A stretch of DNA of 64,000 nt. Source: Bolinopsis microptera. Its lineage: Eukaryota; Ctenophora; Tentaculata; Lobata; Bolinopsidae. The position numbers were made by a program, and so were the translations under genes. Position 1 is the first letter of the stretch; the number at the start of each line of letters is the position of its first letter. Below, piece after piece: positions 48,301 through 58,214 of this stretch. The stretch is from contig NC_087079.1 in the NCBI RefSeq assembly GCF_026151205.1, positions 15,066,445 to 15,130,444 of the forward strand, read 5' to 3'. The notes beneath the pieces were generated by a model that searched no databases, was not told where the DNA came from, and was given only the letters and a program-made list of their open reading frames with translations.

Positions 48301-51300
48301 ATAAAACTACACAAGGTAATGGTGGTAATAATCCAGTACATAGCTCTCACCGACCTGATCATCGTCATCTTTAGAGCCTTGCCTGGCTCCGTGTCTTTGG
48401 TAGCTGAAAGGTGGATATTTGGTGACTTCCTCTGTTATGCTGGATACGTTATAATCTGTACTGCTGGAGGGACTGCCTGTCTTCTCATCCCTGTTCTCTC
48501 ACTCACCAAGTTGCTGATCGTAAAGTTCCCTCTGAGAGCGACAAGTATCTCTACCAGGGCTGCTCATTTTGCCACACTTAGCCTGGTGCTCTACTGCAGT
48601 TTTTCACCTGTGCTAGAAATAATTGTGGACAAAAAAAGTGCTTACTTCAGTTACCTTGACTACAATTGTGACGTCGTCCAATATCTTCACCATACTGCAG
48701 GTTCTACTATCTGCACTGTCCTGGTTGGGTTGAGCGGGCTCCTTGCTACCATGACAACTGTAGTGAGCAGTGTGATGCTGGTTGATGTTGCCAGGAAGAT
48801 GACTGAGAGGGGGCCAGGACAGCTCCAGTGGCAGGGACTAATAACTGTGCTCCTCACTGTAGCAGTTTACTCAATAGCTACCCTTCCTGGAACCATCTAC
48901 TTTATAGGCAGCTGCCTCGTGGCTGAAAGCCAGGTAGAGCTATTCAAGTTCTGGAATGTCTACGTATACAGGTTTTCTACTTACATGGTCTTCCTCAACA
49001 TCATCTCCAACTTCTACATCTACACGCTCACTCTCACAAGCTTTAGAGAGTTCTTGAGAGCCAGGGTTAGATTCCTGGTATCCCCTCTCCTGAGATGTTG
49101 CTCTCCGACTGGGTCAACAGATGAAAGGGTCGGTGAGAATGGAGAAAGACGTAGACTTTTGGATTAAATCTGACGTTTAACATTTTTGAGCAAATTAAAT
49201 CTAGAAAACAGTTTAAATCAACAAAAATGGTACTTGATTTGCCGCCTGGATTTGATAAAACACTTTCTGATTATGAAGGTGGTCTTGGTATTTTGAATTT
49301 CAATATGACTTTTAATATAATAATAATATAAAAATAAATCATAAAATGCACGTTAATTGCTGATTGATTATATTAGTCGTCCTTAATTCATTGGGTTAAA
49401 TTTAATACTTTAAGTTTAATGTGTATGGCGGAGAAAAACTATCCTGTTTGTAAGCGAACTTAGTATTTGTTATTCTATTTTACATAACTTCTCTGATTTT
49501 GAAATGTTCAACACCGTCACCATGGTTACTATGCAACTTCCTATTTCTCATCAAATTTGCACGTGGGCGGTCGGTCGTACAACAAAGATAATCTTTCGAA
49601 TTATAAGAGTGACTAGAAAGCCCGTGATCACAGGGAGGGGGATAATATTAGTTTTTATCGCATCAAATAGAAGCCAGACCATGTTTGCTAATTTATCATT
49701 TTATGGTCCGATGGTTTCAGAATATAGTGCTAATAGTTTATATCAATCATGAGTTTCTGAAAGATCAAAATTAAAATTATTTTCTCATGATTCCGGTAGC
49801 CCGGTGTAATGCCAAGTAATGGTAAGTGGTCACTAACAGCTGCAGTTTTCCCGAGCCCTTTGTTTTTATTTTATTCACCTTGGATATTCTTCCTCGAGTT
49901 TCGCCCCTTACCACTTTTAACGCCTAATTTTAGATAATAATCGATGGTGAGAAAGCATTCACATAAATGTTCATCTCAAACGATTGTAGTAAAAGGCATA
50001 AAAAACGTACCCCACTGAAAATTATGCGCGGGTTGAGGCCATTATTTATCTGTGCCATTGCATCTGTTACAATTGGACAGTGGAGTTCCTTACTGCCCAT
50101 GATTGGACGTCATGCCTATGATTGTGGTTACAGTTGCCAGTCACCCAGTTAGATGGCACCATTTGGTATTATTACGATTGGACTTTGGAGTCGGTTCTAA
50201 GTAGACTAAATGTTCTCGTATTAATCGGTTTCAGATTGTTGGGTATTAAAGAACATTAATCGTGTGGTGTAATCGTGGTGAAATAGTTGGTGGGATGAAA
50301 ATAAGAGCATGGCCGCCCCGCAAGCTTCGGATTGCGCTCAAGTTTTCCAATCCCCCTCAAAAGTTCGGCCACTCCTCCACGGCCCTACTTAATACTTTGT
50401 TGGTCAACTGCAATTTTAAAATACCACCCGTTAAGGCGTTAAATACACCTGTTCAGTGCTCATTCACTCCTTTTACCGGCCAAAAGTTAATCCCTTTTGT
50501 ATACGTGGGCAATTTTTTGTGACGAGTTAGGCTCGTGGGGTCCATTCGTTGGATGTAAATGTTGAAAGTTGTTGTATATTACATTTATGATGTAACTTTG
50601 TCATTAACTCTGCTCGTTATTTCTGTCCATATATTTAAACAAGTATTTTGTTTTTGCATCAAATATGGATACCGATGGGTGCGAGAATAAGTATTCCGAT
50701 CCAAGAAAATTATAAGTGAAAAATTCTCCTCTTAAAGCTAAAACAGCAAACAAATAAAAAAATGTAAGTGATAAAACCCAAAAACATTTTCTGGTTATAT
50801 CAACTATTGTTAATCAATTAATTATGGCTAATCAAAAAATCCGGCGGCAGGGTAAGGGCTTGCGGAATATATTTAATTGGATAGTAGGTAAATATTAACA
50901 GGGCTGCATGCATGTCCTCCCAGTAATTTTGTTTGTAGTTATAAGTGTAGTTATAAAGTTTTGGGCGGAGTGGAATGTGGATATTGACCATTGCATGGTG
51001 ACTCCAATGTGGGACCTCTAGTGATGTGGAAAATGAGCTAGTTAGTTCTTTTATATAATTTTTCTTATTATATATATCAGTGATCATCACTGCCATGTTT
51101 TCACATGAGTGAACGGCTATCAGCTGGCGGTTACGTACAATAGTTTCACGCATGATTTACGTTGTTTACCCCGTACCACTATAACTAGTAACTACCAGAT
51201 CCATGTTTATGATACTATTCATCCTAGCTTTAAAACGTTAAAGTTTTTCATCCACTCATCAAACTCATTTTTCGTTCTTACTACTGCTGGGGGAGGGGTG

Positions 51301-51377
51301 GGGGAAGGGGGCAACCATATTAAAGTATATTAAAATGTTTTTTTTCCTTCCAATTTTGGGGTATACTTTAATATACA

Positions 51378-51435
<58 letters not shown>

Positions 51436-54400
51436 GGGGGGTCAGTACTCAGTACCCATACGTTGGCTCAATCACTGAGTGCCCAATTGAAATAATTCTT
51501 TCTGGTATGACTTACTACCACCATACAGTAACAACTAACAAGTAGTATATTTCGAGAACTCTCGATTAATTAAAGATTTATGACTATGTACCAAATTATT
51601 TGCAGTTGAAAAACCTGGTAATGAACACACCTGGCTCAGATTTGTAATCTTAGACAATAAAAAGCGCGAGCGTAATTTTTCTTTGCCGATTATACATGGT
51701 GTACATGACTACATGTGGTAAGCCAGTATCTGTGCAACTTGAAATTGCATCGAATAACATTAACATTTTATTTTGGGGGGGGGGGGGGGGGGGGGGGCAA
51801 CCATATTAAAGTATATTAAAATGTAGGATTTTTCCCGATTTTGACCCGGGGATATACTTTAATATACTTTAATATACTTTAATATATCCCTATCTCCTTG
51901 GAGGCCTACATCAAAACTTGTTGCCCAAAATAAGCTTGAAATGCAATCCTTAATCGATTCCAAAAAGTTCTTGAAAAAATATTGAAAACTGATGGAGTTA
52001 TTTCAATTTTAATGAAGTTATTTTGGCTAGTATTCTGAACCGAGATATTATGTGCAATTTTCCCAATTTTGTTCATGGAGGTCTTTTTACTTAGTATCCA
52101 CTATATCCAACAAACACTGAGTTATATCTTTTACATAGTCTCATTAAAAATATTGAAATTTTATCGAATTTGGGCAAAAGCGAATTTGGACAAAAGCGTA
52201 TGCCCAAATATGGGCATATTTTTTAAAGCTCATAGCTCAGCCAATTTTTGACCAATCTGGATGGAAATTCGTGTACTAGTCCTAAATCAGGCTTATCTTG
52301 CGAATCTGAGTGAAAAATATAGTTCATCATGTAAATCTTAACGAAGAATATAAATCTTCTAATTGTAGGTATATTAAAGTATATTAAAATGTAGGATTTT
52401 TTCCGATTTTGACCCGGGGATATACTTTAATATACTTTAATATGGTTGCCCCCCCCCCCCCCCTATTTTTGTTATTTTTTATTCAAGGGTCGTTCACATA
52501 TTACGTAATCAGCAGAGGGGGAGGGGGTTTTATTTAGTTTCCAAGTTCAGTTCCCAAATGAATACGGTGGGGGGGGGGGGAATTTAGTTGGAAAGGTGCT
52601 TGGCCGAATATCATAACAATGATTTCGGCTCATAATGAAATGACCAGGGTAGCATAGAACGTAGAGAAAAGTGTTTTCCAGGGAAAAAGTGAAAAATGAT
52701 CATGCTGTCGGGATTCTAGTCTATGACCTAAAGTTAAAGTCTCATACAAGATTTAATCATTTTCGGGGCCAAATAAAAAGCTATCACATTTTATTTGTGT
52801 TTCAAAATATGGGCATATAGTTTTTGGCTCATAACACGGCCATTTTGTGTCCAAACTGGATGTAAATTCGTTAATGAGTTCAATAAGGGACTAAATGGCT
52901 TATCTTGTAAATCTTAACGAAGAATATAAATCTACTAATTGTACTATTTAGGTATATTAAAATGAAGGTTTTTCCGATTTTGACCCGGTATATTAAAATG
53001 ACCCGGTATATTAAAATGAAGGTTTTTCCGATTTTGACCCGGGGATATACTTTAATATACTTTAATACGCTCCTACAAATTTTAAGAAAATTCTTGTGAA
53101 AAGGCCCTTTGGGTATGAAATTGATTACCCCCCATGAAGTAGGGTAAAAATGCTTCCCTGGAGAGTTATGGGCAAAAAACCGTTTTGGTCACGTGACAGG
53201 CTAGTAAAACATGAATTCGATTGTTTAGGGCTCGGATTAGGGTTGTGGTTAGGGTTATGGATAGCTTCGGGGTTATGGTTAGGGTTAGGGTTGGGATTAG
53301 GGTTTATGTAAAATCATTTTGTACGGCTGCAAAACCATAAAAACCAAAGTCACGTGAAATTTTTGGGCGAGCGAATTAGTAAGAGCCATTTTAGATTATC
53401 ATAATACTATCCTGTTTCAGTTTTGCTATGAGTATGATATCTAGCCAGCCTCTACTATCGCACTTGGACCCCGCACCACAAATACAGAATAATGCTGAGC
53501 GACTTATCTGGGCAATGTGGCTTCTGGCCATATTTGTAGTCTCAGTTTCAGGGAACATGATCATCCTCCTCGCTTCCATAAAGTACAATGCCTTTAAACT
53601 GAACACAGTTATTGTGACAATCATTCAGCATATTGCCGTCTGTGATCTCGTACTATCTTTTGTCAGTATTTTGACACAGTGTGTTTCTCTAATGGCTGAT
53701 GGTTGGGTCTTCGGAACATTCCTCTGCTACGTAAAAGTGTACTTCAACTTCGGAGTCAGTACAGCCAGCCGTCTTTTAATTTGTGGCATGACTGTAAGCA
53801 AACTACTGATGATAAAATACCCAATCCAATCAAAATCCTGGTCCACGAAACACGCACACGTGACATGTGCAGGACTCTGGGCGTTATCTTGCTGTGTCCC
53901 TGCAGTGTTCCTTATCGTAGATAAGAATGACATCACGATCAGTGACAGCCAGTACACTTGCAATTATAGAAGTTCCTCTACTATTTGGAAAATGCTAAGA
54001 CCGATCGTGACGGGTCTATTTGTGGTGATCCCCACTATCGTAGTGGTGGTTACATCCATTGTCCTGGTGAAGCATCTAATTTATGCGAGAAAAGTATCAA
54101 TCCGAAGTGGGGGTAAGCTTCGCTGGCAAGGCATCGTAACTGTTCTTCTTACTGCAACAGTTTACTGTCTTTGTTTCCTCCCCAAGGCGATTCATATGAC
54201 AATTAAGTTTTACGTGGACGATGACTCGTACCAAGTGAAGGCTCCACGGATTACAGAGACCCTCATGTACACCAACGTTGTTGCTAATTTCTTTGTCTAC
54301 AGTCTCTCATTGGACAGTTTTCGGCAGTTTCTTAAAAGCAAGATGACGACAACATTAACCAGCATGAAATCAGGTAATCAGGAAACAATTGGAGACATCA

Positions 54401-57400
54401 AGAGACCCAACATCAATTAGCAGACATTCCCCTGCAATTAGCAGACATTCCCCTGCACTGAATTTAAGGGTGAGTTCAAAGCACTAGCGGGGAAATTTCA
54501 TGAATTGAAGAGTATACATTTGAAGTTATTTTTCACGATATGTATTACGTTTCGTTTCCATTTTAGTTTAACAAATTTGTAAATTGTAGGTACCTTTTCC
54601 GTTATATTGTGTAATGTGTATATTTATTTTAACCATTGCGTGTTGCAGCTATGTATTAAAGTAATAAGTTATTTCAACGTTCGTCTATGAAAAAAGCATC
54701 TAGCCGAAACTTTGACAATACACGATTTATTTTGTTTTAGTATTTTGTTTAGACTCTTAATTCGTCCCCAGTAATCAAATGTTTGATTTACAAGAAATGC
54801 GAGCAAAGGTGTCCCACATCTATATGGTCGCAACAGTGAATTATATCAGCACAATACCACTGGGCACTAATGAGGTAAAAAAGTTCCTCCCGAAAGCAAA
54901 AGCTTATCAGGAGTTAATTCTTTTATTTTATTTTTACGGTTAAATTCAGTCCGGTACTCATCCCTTAAGGAAATTTGAGCGATAACAACGTTCCAAAACC
55001 CAAAAATCTTTCCTGGTATTAATTGAAGCTTATATTATTTAATTACAGTCATGAGAAAATCTGGTGCCAAGGCTGATAAGAGATAATTGGATAGCAGAAC
55101 AAATGAACAAAATAAAAAGGAACGTCTCCTTGGGTAATCATAGGGTAATCCATTGTCCGGGATATATTTGAGTCGTTCTCTCACCATACAGTTGTCACGA
55201 TGTTTAATTTTTATCGCTTAACTTTTGTTTCGACCATTGTGATAGGACATACGGCTGTTATAACTTTATTGAATTCAATGTTATAACATTTGAAATACTC
55301 AAATTGTACATAGTTTCACAGTTGATATCACATTAAATCTGTACTACTAAACGGAAATTCCCGTTATTACAGTTACATAATATAATATAATATAATGTAT
55401 TATATTATCAAGTAATACGATCAGGGGTCTGAGTAAGAGTATAGAGTTTGGTTTTCACCAGTTATTTGCCTTGTTTACTAAATACTACGATGTTAAAAAC
55501 TCACGCTCGGTCTCACGAGATTTAGAGTTTATAGCACTGTCCTATGTCGCGTAGGTGTTTTAATGTGCTACATTTTTAATGAGACCAAACTCTTTATGGC
55601 CAAATATATAAATATATTGCGCTGTAGTCTAAATGAAATATTGCTCGATATTGGATATTAGGATATTGCTCGATATTGATATTGTTCTAAATTAGATTCG
55701 TCGAGAATCTTTACAGAAAATCACTGTATGATGAATGTTTCAAATAATGTTTGTGCTCTGTCAGCTTTAGTATTTTTCTACAACTTCATTTAAAAGGTTG
55801 GATAGCAAAGTTAAACATCAATATAAATACCTATTTTTCCTATACTGAAAACCGGAAAACCTTACTGCCTTTTATCTAGGTCATAAATTTGTCGATGGAA
55901 GAAGAAACCAACATCACAACAATATTGCTAGAACCTGCAACAATACTGCTAGAACCTGCAGCAATATTGCTAGAACCTGCAACAAAGACCGAAAACAGGA
56001 CCAAACTCAAAGACGCCTGTAAGAAAATCAGTCCTATGTGCAGGACTTGTTTTCAGCGGTCAAGCTCTTCTCTCCAAACTCATACCTATACCCTCTGGAC
56101 AATATGTTATAACTGAAGCTGGTTTTAATGTCCCCTTCTGTCTCGTTATCTGTGCTCACTCAGGAGTTAATGTTTCACCCTTCAACATCAAGGAAAACAG
56201 ACTGTGGTTCTGGGGGCGGGTTGTGTTTGGCGGAGTAGCTGGCGGATTGAAAATAGTTGTTATTAGGAACATGAACATTGGCGATGCTACGGCCATCTTC
56301 AACTCCGCTCCCATTTGGTCTGGTTGTTTGGCCAGGGTAATCCTAAAGGAAAAGTACACGATCGTCAATCTATTTGCCACAATGGTCGGCTTGGTTGGAG
56401 TTGTCCTCGTTACAGAGCCAGGTATTCTGTTCCCAGATATATCAAGCCGAGGAGAAAGCTCGGTACCGTGGGCCTGCGCAACTTTAGGTGTATCTTTACT
56501 GTTCTCTGTGTCCTATGTGTGTGTTAGAGCGGCGGGTGAAGTGGTACATCCCATGAAGTTTGCCCTCTACACAGCGATCGCTGAATTACCACTGGTTTTT
56601 TGATAAATCTAATGATGGCGGAGTCCCTGGTGTTACCACCGTGTGACTATGTCAGGACTCTTCTATTTTTATGCGGTTTGGGAGCACCCTTGGCAAATGT
56701 TCTGATTGTGCGAGGAATGTCCCTGGAAAATTCCGGACCAGCAACTTTGATGCGGAACTGGGACACTGTATACGCTTATGTATTCCAGGTCATCTTCTTT
56801 CAGTCTCCTCCAGATTGGATCAGTCTTGTTGGGGCAGGACTTATCGTTTCTACCGCGCTTCTCCAAGGGATTGACAAACTCTTCGATATTTCGTGTGGAG
56901 TAACATTTTGAAACATCGTCAAGCTAATTGCATATTGGATGTTCGATTCAAAGGACGATAAGCTCCCTTAATTTTATCTCCATTCACATGCAAAAATAAA
57001 GTGGTTCTAAACTATTTCAAATTGCAATTATTGATTTGTAGTATCAAACTTTAATCACTAGAGGTATAAATTCGAGACTAACCAAAATTGAAATACGTTT
57101 TTAGAACTGTTAAATCCGGATTTATTGTGTCTCCTTTCTCCGTAAATATTATTGAACAGGTAGGACCAGTAAGTATCAGATATAATCGACTATTAAGGGT
57201 TAGAAAAGCAACTGATAAGGAAGATAGATTTTAAAAATCGTTGACCAACACTCCCGGTTCGTTTACACGCTTAGTTGATGCAACAGAGATTACCAAAGAG
57301 GCGAACGCACAAACACATTCACTCTATACTATTGCGCACCCACATTCGCGCTATTGCACACCCACGTGCAACATGACGTCCTCATAGTTTGCAAATTTAC

Positions 57401-58214
57401 ATATTTTACAATCTTGCATAAATAGACGGATTTGAACTGGAAAGCGACCAAATTCCCTTACCACTCCCACATTTATTCCCCACTCAACGATCCAAAAGAT
57501 TTCCTGATATCTGGATAGTATAATAGCATACAATCTATCACAATTAGCTATAAAGAATCCTGCTGATCTATAAATATAGTGTCGGATTTCAAATAACTAT
57601 TACTAAACGAATAAAGTCAAACGAGTAATAAGAATCTGTCCGACTAACCTAGTTAGCATCTTTACCAGCTGAACATTTCCTCTCGCAGCGCCCACATGTA
57701 TCAGGCTCCAGCCAGCTTGGTACCTGATTACAGGGCGAATCAATCAAACGACCAATTGGAATTTCAGAAGGACGAAATAACTGACGGAAGAAAAACATGG
57801 CACCCTGCGCCGGGATGAACAGATTATTAAATCAACTTATCATGTTATCACCCACCTAAAATTAGGGTCAGCACCATCTTTTAGCAGTTTCCTAACTTTT
57901 ACAATGTCTATCTGTCCATCTTCCAGTACCATAGTTGCCAGTTCTCTCGATTCAATATCATCAGCCCCGTCCTTTTTCTTCGAAGCCAGTAGAGCTGACA
58001 CATTTAGAAGGATGAAGGGTGCAGCATACTTAAGATTTGAGGAATTTTTGTTGAACCCGTTTGAGTTGTCGCTGTAATCCTTTCGGGAATGATCCTGGTG
58101 ATATTGTAAGGAAACAGTTGGAGGATTGGAGCTGTGTGAAACTTCACGGGCACAAAACACACATGCTGTTTGGGAATGGAGTATTCTTCTAACACACGTT
58201 CTTCCTAACAGCAT
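42346..58214 (-). CDS. CLPB: CLPB (Skd3) mitochondrial AAA+ disaggregase, four exons
   Basis: Minus-strand exons 57856-58214, 57649-57723, 42996-43713 and 42346-42846 join in phase to about 550 residues. The N-terminus is basic and Ser-rich, like a mitochondrial presequence, then hydrophobic near residues 70-80. Ankyrin repeats run through exons 1-3: KLLKDGADPNFR, QAGWSLIHVGAARGNVQLVK, FGVDVNVAD and GFTPLHYAVINDD. One AAA+ module follows with Walker A GSSGIGKT (about 293-300), RIDMSEFQERHEV, pore loop GYIGHDEGG and Walker B VVLFDEVEKAHP. The C-terminal domain carries RRNEFLGRINEIVYFLPF and NYGARSLKNEVSRR. Human CLPB keeps proteins soluble in the mitochondrial intermembrane space. The intron 43714-57648 (13.9 kb) contains three GPCR genes and a transporter remnant on the opposite strand. 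This protein is shorter than human CLPB (about 700), mainly between the ankyrin pairs. Confidence 0.95.
44319..45378. mobile_element. PIF/Harbinger-like MITE(s) with TAA duplications
   Basis: Left end TAA|GGGGCCATCTACTTAGGACG at 44319 and right end GACGTCCTGAGTAGATGGCC then CC|TAA at 45376-45378. A second right end (GACGTCTTGAGTATATGGTC, then CCTAA) ends at about 44661. About 120 bp before each right end match each other (CGTTAATTCTGCCAA, GTCCGGATTTTCAGAAACCA). TAA duplication and GGG start fit PIF/Harbinger. The arrangement is either a short MITE (44319-44661) next to a partial copy, or a longer one with an internal duplication. No transposase. Confidence 0.65.
45379..45695. other. Upstream region of GPCR gene 1
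   Basis: AT-rich sequence with no recognised gene. It presumably holds the promoter and 5' UTR of the GPCR starting at 45696. Nothing specific is identified. Confidence 0.35.
45696..46688 (+). CDS. Rhodopsin-class GPCR without DRY motif, copy 1
   Basis: A 330-residue intronless frame with seven hydrophobic segments (roughly residues 27-52, 60-84, 100-123, 144-165, 191-217, 235-257 and 276-295). Class A landmarks: Asp73 in TM2 (AVCDLLLS), the extracellular WVFGSFVC with Cys100, a partner Cys178 in loop 2 (TCNY), and a Pro in TM6 (SFIPK). The usual DRY at the end of TM3 is replaced by Ser-Lys-Leu (AVSKLVMSRYP), the TM1 Asn by Asp (FGDSVIL), and NPxxY by NFFVY. Ligand unknown; such departures occur in lineage-specific orphan receptors. 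It lies on the opposite strand in a CLPB intron, is a close paralogue of the gene at 53428 and is more distant from that at 48142. A GTAATT site near 46653 might allow a spliced alternative tail. Confidence 0.88.
   Translation: MPSNQSLLPLFSFAGQKRTQHDAERYIWALWLMLIFVVSLFGDSVILAASIKYNAFKLHKVLVTFIQHIAVCDLLLSFVSILTQSVSLMANGWVFGSFVCYVKVYFHFGVSSASRLLVCGMAVSKLVMSRYPDKTRSWSTKHAHITCAGLWALSCCVPAVFLIVDKDDIRICEIQLTCNYNVSSAVWIVSRPIITGLFVAIPTIIVVITSIFLVKHLLYARKVANRTRGRVRWQGIATVLVTAAVYCVSFIPKAIHMSIRIYVKNEWYHVIVPRVTETLTYFNVFSNFFVYSLTVPSFRLFLKTRMEQATSSTHPSVDPGNCNFQSCLNF
46689..48141. other. Spacer between GPCR genes 1 and 2
   Basis: It contains a dispersed repeat (47390-47830, separate entry) and otherwise AT-rich sequence. 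A strong splice acceptor (TTTCTTTTATTTCAG) ends about 13 bp before the ATG of the next GPCR, so an untranslated first exon of that gene probably lies here. Confidence 0.4.
47390..47830 (+). repeat. Dispersed repeat, third copy
   Basis: Matches the repeat at 27611-28470 in order: GTCGAAAGCCTTGTTCGATG, CAGTTATGTTTTAATTTCTC, AACGATACTTTTTACTGC, TTTTCAACTCCATTTGCGAG and CTATGTCCCCGTTGCCGGG then TTTCGTCAAGTTTAAA. The middle is diverged. Confidence 0.7.
48142..49167 (+). CDS. Rhodopsin-class GPCR without DRY motif, copy 2 (divergent)
   Basis: A 341-residue frame with seven hydrophobic segments. Landmarks shared with its neighbours: GDVLILIGTLRCNAIKLHK after TM1, Asp in TM2 (ALTDLIIV), WIFGDFLC before TM3, Thr-Lys-Leu in place of DRY (LSLTKLLIVKFP) and NFYIY in place of NPxxY, followed by SFREFLRA. 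The first TM6 residues (RKM...WQGLITVLLTVAVYS) match the RKV...WQGI block of the other two copies, supporting a common origin. The C-terminal tail is short and charged. A polypyrimidine-rich acceptor just before the ATG suggests a 5' UTR intron. It lies inside the large CLPB intron on the opposite strand. Ligand and G-protein coupling are unknown. Confidence 0.87.
   Translation: MHTEPYIKYDNETLYGIQDKAGRDLLTLYSSTIFLSSLIGDVLILIGTLRCNAIKLHKVMVVIIQYIALTDLIIVIFRALPGSVSLVAERWIFGDFLCYAGYVIICTAGGTACLLIPVLSLTKLLIVKFPLRATSISTRAAHFATLSLVLYCSFSPVLEIIVDKKSAYFSYLDYNCDVVQYLHHTAGSTICTVLVGLSGLLATMTTVVSSVMLVDVARKMTERGPGQLQWQGLITVLLTVAVYSIATLPGTIYFIGSCLVAESQVELFKFWNVYVYRFSTYMVFLNIISNFYIYTLTLTSFREFLRARVRFLVSPLLRCCSPTGSTDERVGENGERRRLLD
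49168..51290. other. Spacer after GPCR gene 2
   Basis: No gene recognised. A few words such as TTTTTATCGCATCAAA (near 49650) recall the dispersed repeat at 27.6 and 47.4 kb. Several short open frames lack any domain. Confidence 0.35.
51290..53070. mobile_element. G-run-bounded elements with CAACCATATTAAAGTATATT ends
   Basis: Four related blocks (about 51305-51378, 51775-51890, 52370-52463, 52950-53065) share ATATTAAAGTATATTAAAAT, GATTTTGACCCGGGGATA and TATACTTTAATATACTTTAA. The first three join long G or C runs: about 57 G near 51378-51434, about 23 G near 51775-51797 and about 15 C near 52449-52463. At 51775-52463 the two ends are inverted copies, G-run plus GCAACCATATTAAAG against CTTTAATATGGTTGC plus C-run, so a roughly 690-bp non-autonomous element is likely. 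The other blocks are partial copies. Confidence 0.65.
53226..53393 (-). repeat. Telomere-like repeats joined to a dispersed segment
   Basis: TTAGGG-like units (GGTTAGGGTTAGGGTTGGGA, about 53226-53312) run into a segment (about 53326-53393) whose reverse complement matches about 40311-40376: GGCTCTTACTAAT, CCCAAAAATTTCACGT, GGTTTTTATGGTTTTGCAGC. The telomere-like array therefore belongs to a dispersed repeat. Confidence 0.8.
53428..54420 (+). CDS. Rhodopsin-class GPCR without DRY motif, copy 3
   Basis: A 330-residue frame very similar to the receptor at 45696 along its whole length. It keeps the canonical GN of TM1 (SGNMIILLAS), Asp in TM2 (AVCDLVLS), WVFGTFLC before TM3, the loop-2 Cys (YTCNYR) and the TM6 Pro (CFLPK). 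DRY is replaced by Ser-Lys-Leu (TVSKLLMIKYP) and NPxxY by NFFVY. Close similarity and the same strand and host intron point to tandem duplication, with the copy at 48142 an older relative lying between them. A GTAATC site after MKSG suggests a possible alternative 3' exon, as in copy 1. The start at 53428 was chosen as the first ATG of the frame; ATG two codons later is equally possible. Confidence 0.88.
   Translation: MSMISSQPLLSHLDPAPQIQNNAERLIWAMWLLAIFVVSVSGNMIILLASIKYNAFKLNTVIVTIIQHIAVCDLVLSFVSILTQCVSLMADGWVFGTFLCYVKVYFNFGVSTASRLLICGMTVSKLLMIKYPIQSKSWSTKHAHVTCAGLWALSCCVPAVFLIVDKNDITISDSQYTCNYRSSSTIWKMLRPIVTGLFVVIPTIVVVVTSIVLVKHLIYARKVSIRSGGKLRWQGIVTVLLTATVYCLCFLPKAIHMTIKFYVDDDSYQVKAPRITETLMYTNVVANFFVYSLSLDSFRQFLKSKMTTTLTSMKSGNQETIGDIKRPNIN
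54421..55894. other. Spacer between GPCR gene 3 and the SLC35G-like remnant
   Basis: A 19-20 bp unit (GCAGACATTCCCCTGCA) is tandemly repeated twice just after the GPCR stop (about 54421-54460). The rest is AT-rich, with AATATAATATAATATAATG simple repeats near 55380 and GATATTGCTCGATATTG repeats near 55640. No gene seen. Confidence 0.4.
55895..56911 (+). pseudogene. SLC35G-like EamA transporter, frameshifted
   Basis: From about 56042 one frame reads GLVFSGQALLSKLIPIPSGQ, then FNIKENRLWFWGRVVFGG and RNMNIGDATAIFNSAPIWSG, followed by LKEKYTIVNL: a drug/metabolite (EamA) transporter of the SLC35G type, with four or more transmembrane helices. It runs into a stop at about 56601 in a run of six T, and the next frame continues NLMMAESLVLPPCDY, RNWDTVYAYVFQVIFFQ and VGAGLIVSTALLQGIDKLF to 56911. 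The only nearby ATG (55895) opens another frame with three repeats of ILLEPA and would need a shift or intron near 56030. Two frame breaks in an intronless copy suggest a retro-pseudogene; a homopolymer sequencing error could explain the second break. Confidence 0.72.
56912..57648. other. Remainder of the large CLPB intron
   Basis: No exon or clear repeat is seen between the transporter remnant and the second CLPB exon. A good donor (ACTAG|gttagt) closes the exon at 57649. Confidence 0.4.

Noticed and set aside
51378-51434. G-quadruplex regulatory element
   Set aside because: A pure G run could form quadruplexes, but related blocks nearby also have G or C runs at element boundaries, so an element end or slippage is the simpler reading. 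Length may be a sequencing artefact.
45879-53963. Antisense frames within the GPCR genes
   Set aside because: Shadow frames without domains; the sense frames carry clear seven-helix proteins.
56800-57640. Extra CLPB ankyrin exon in the large intron
   Set aside because: I first suspected a missing exon, but exon 57649-57723 joins directly and in phase to 43713 through an internal acceptor (CCCCCCAG|GTTTGG), giving a continuous ankyrin repeat.
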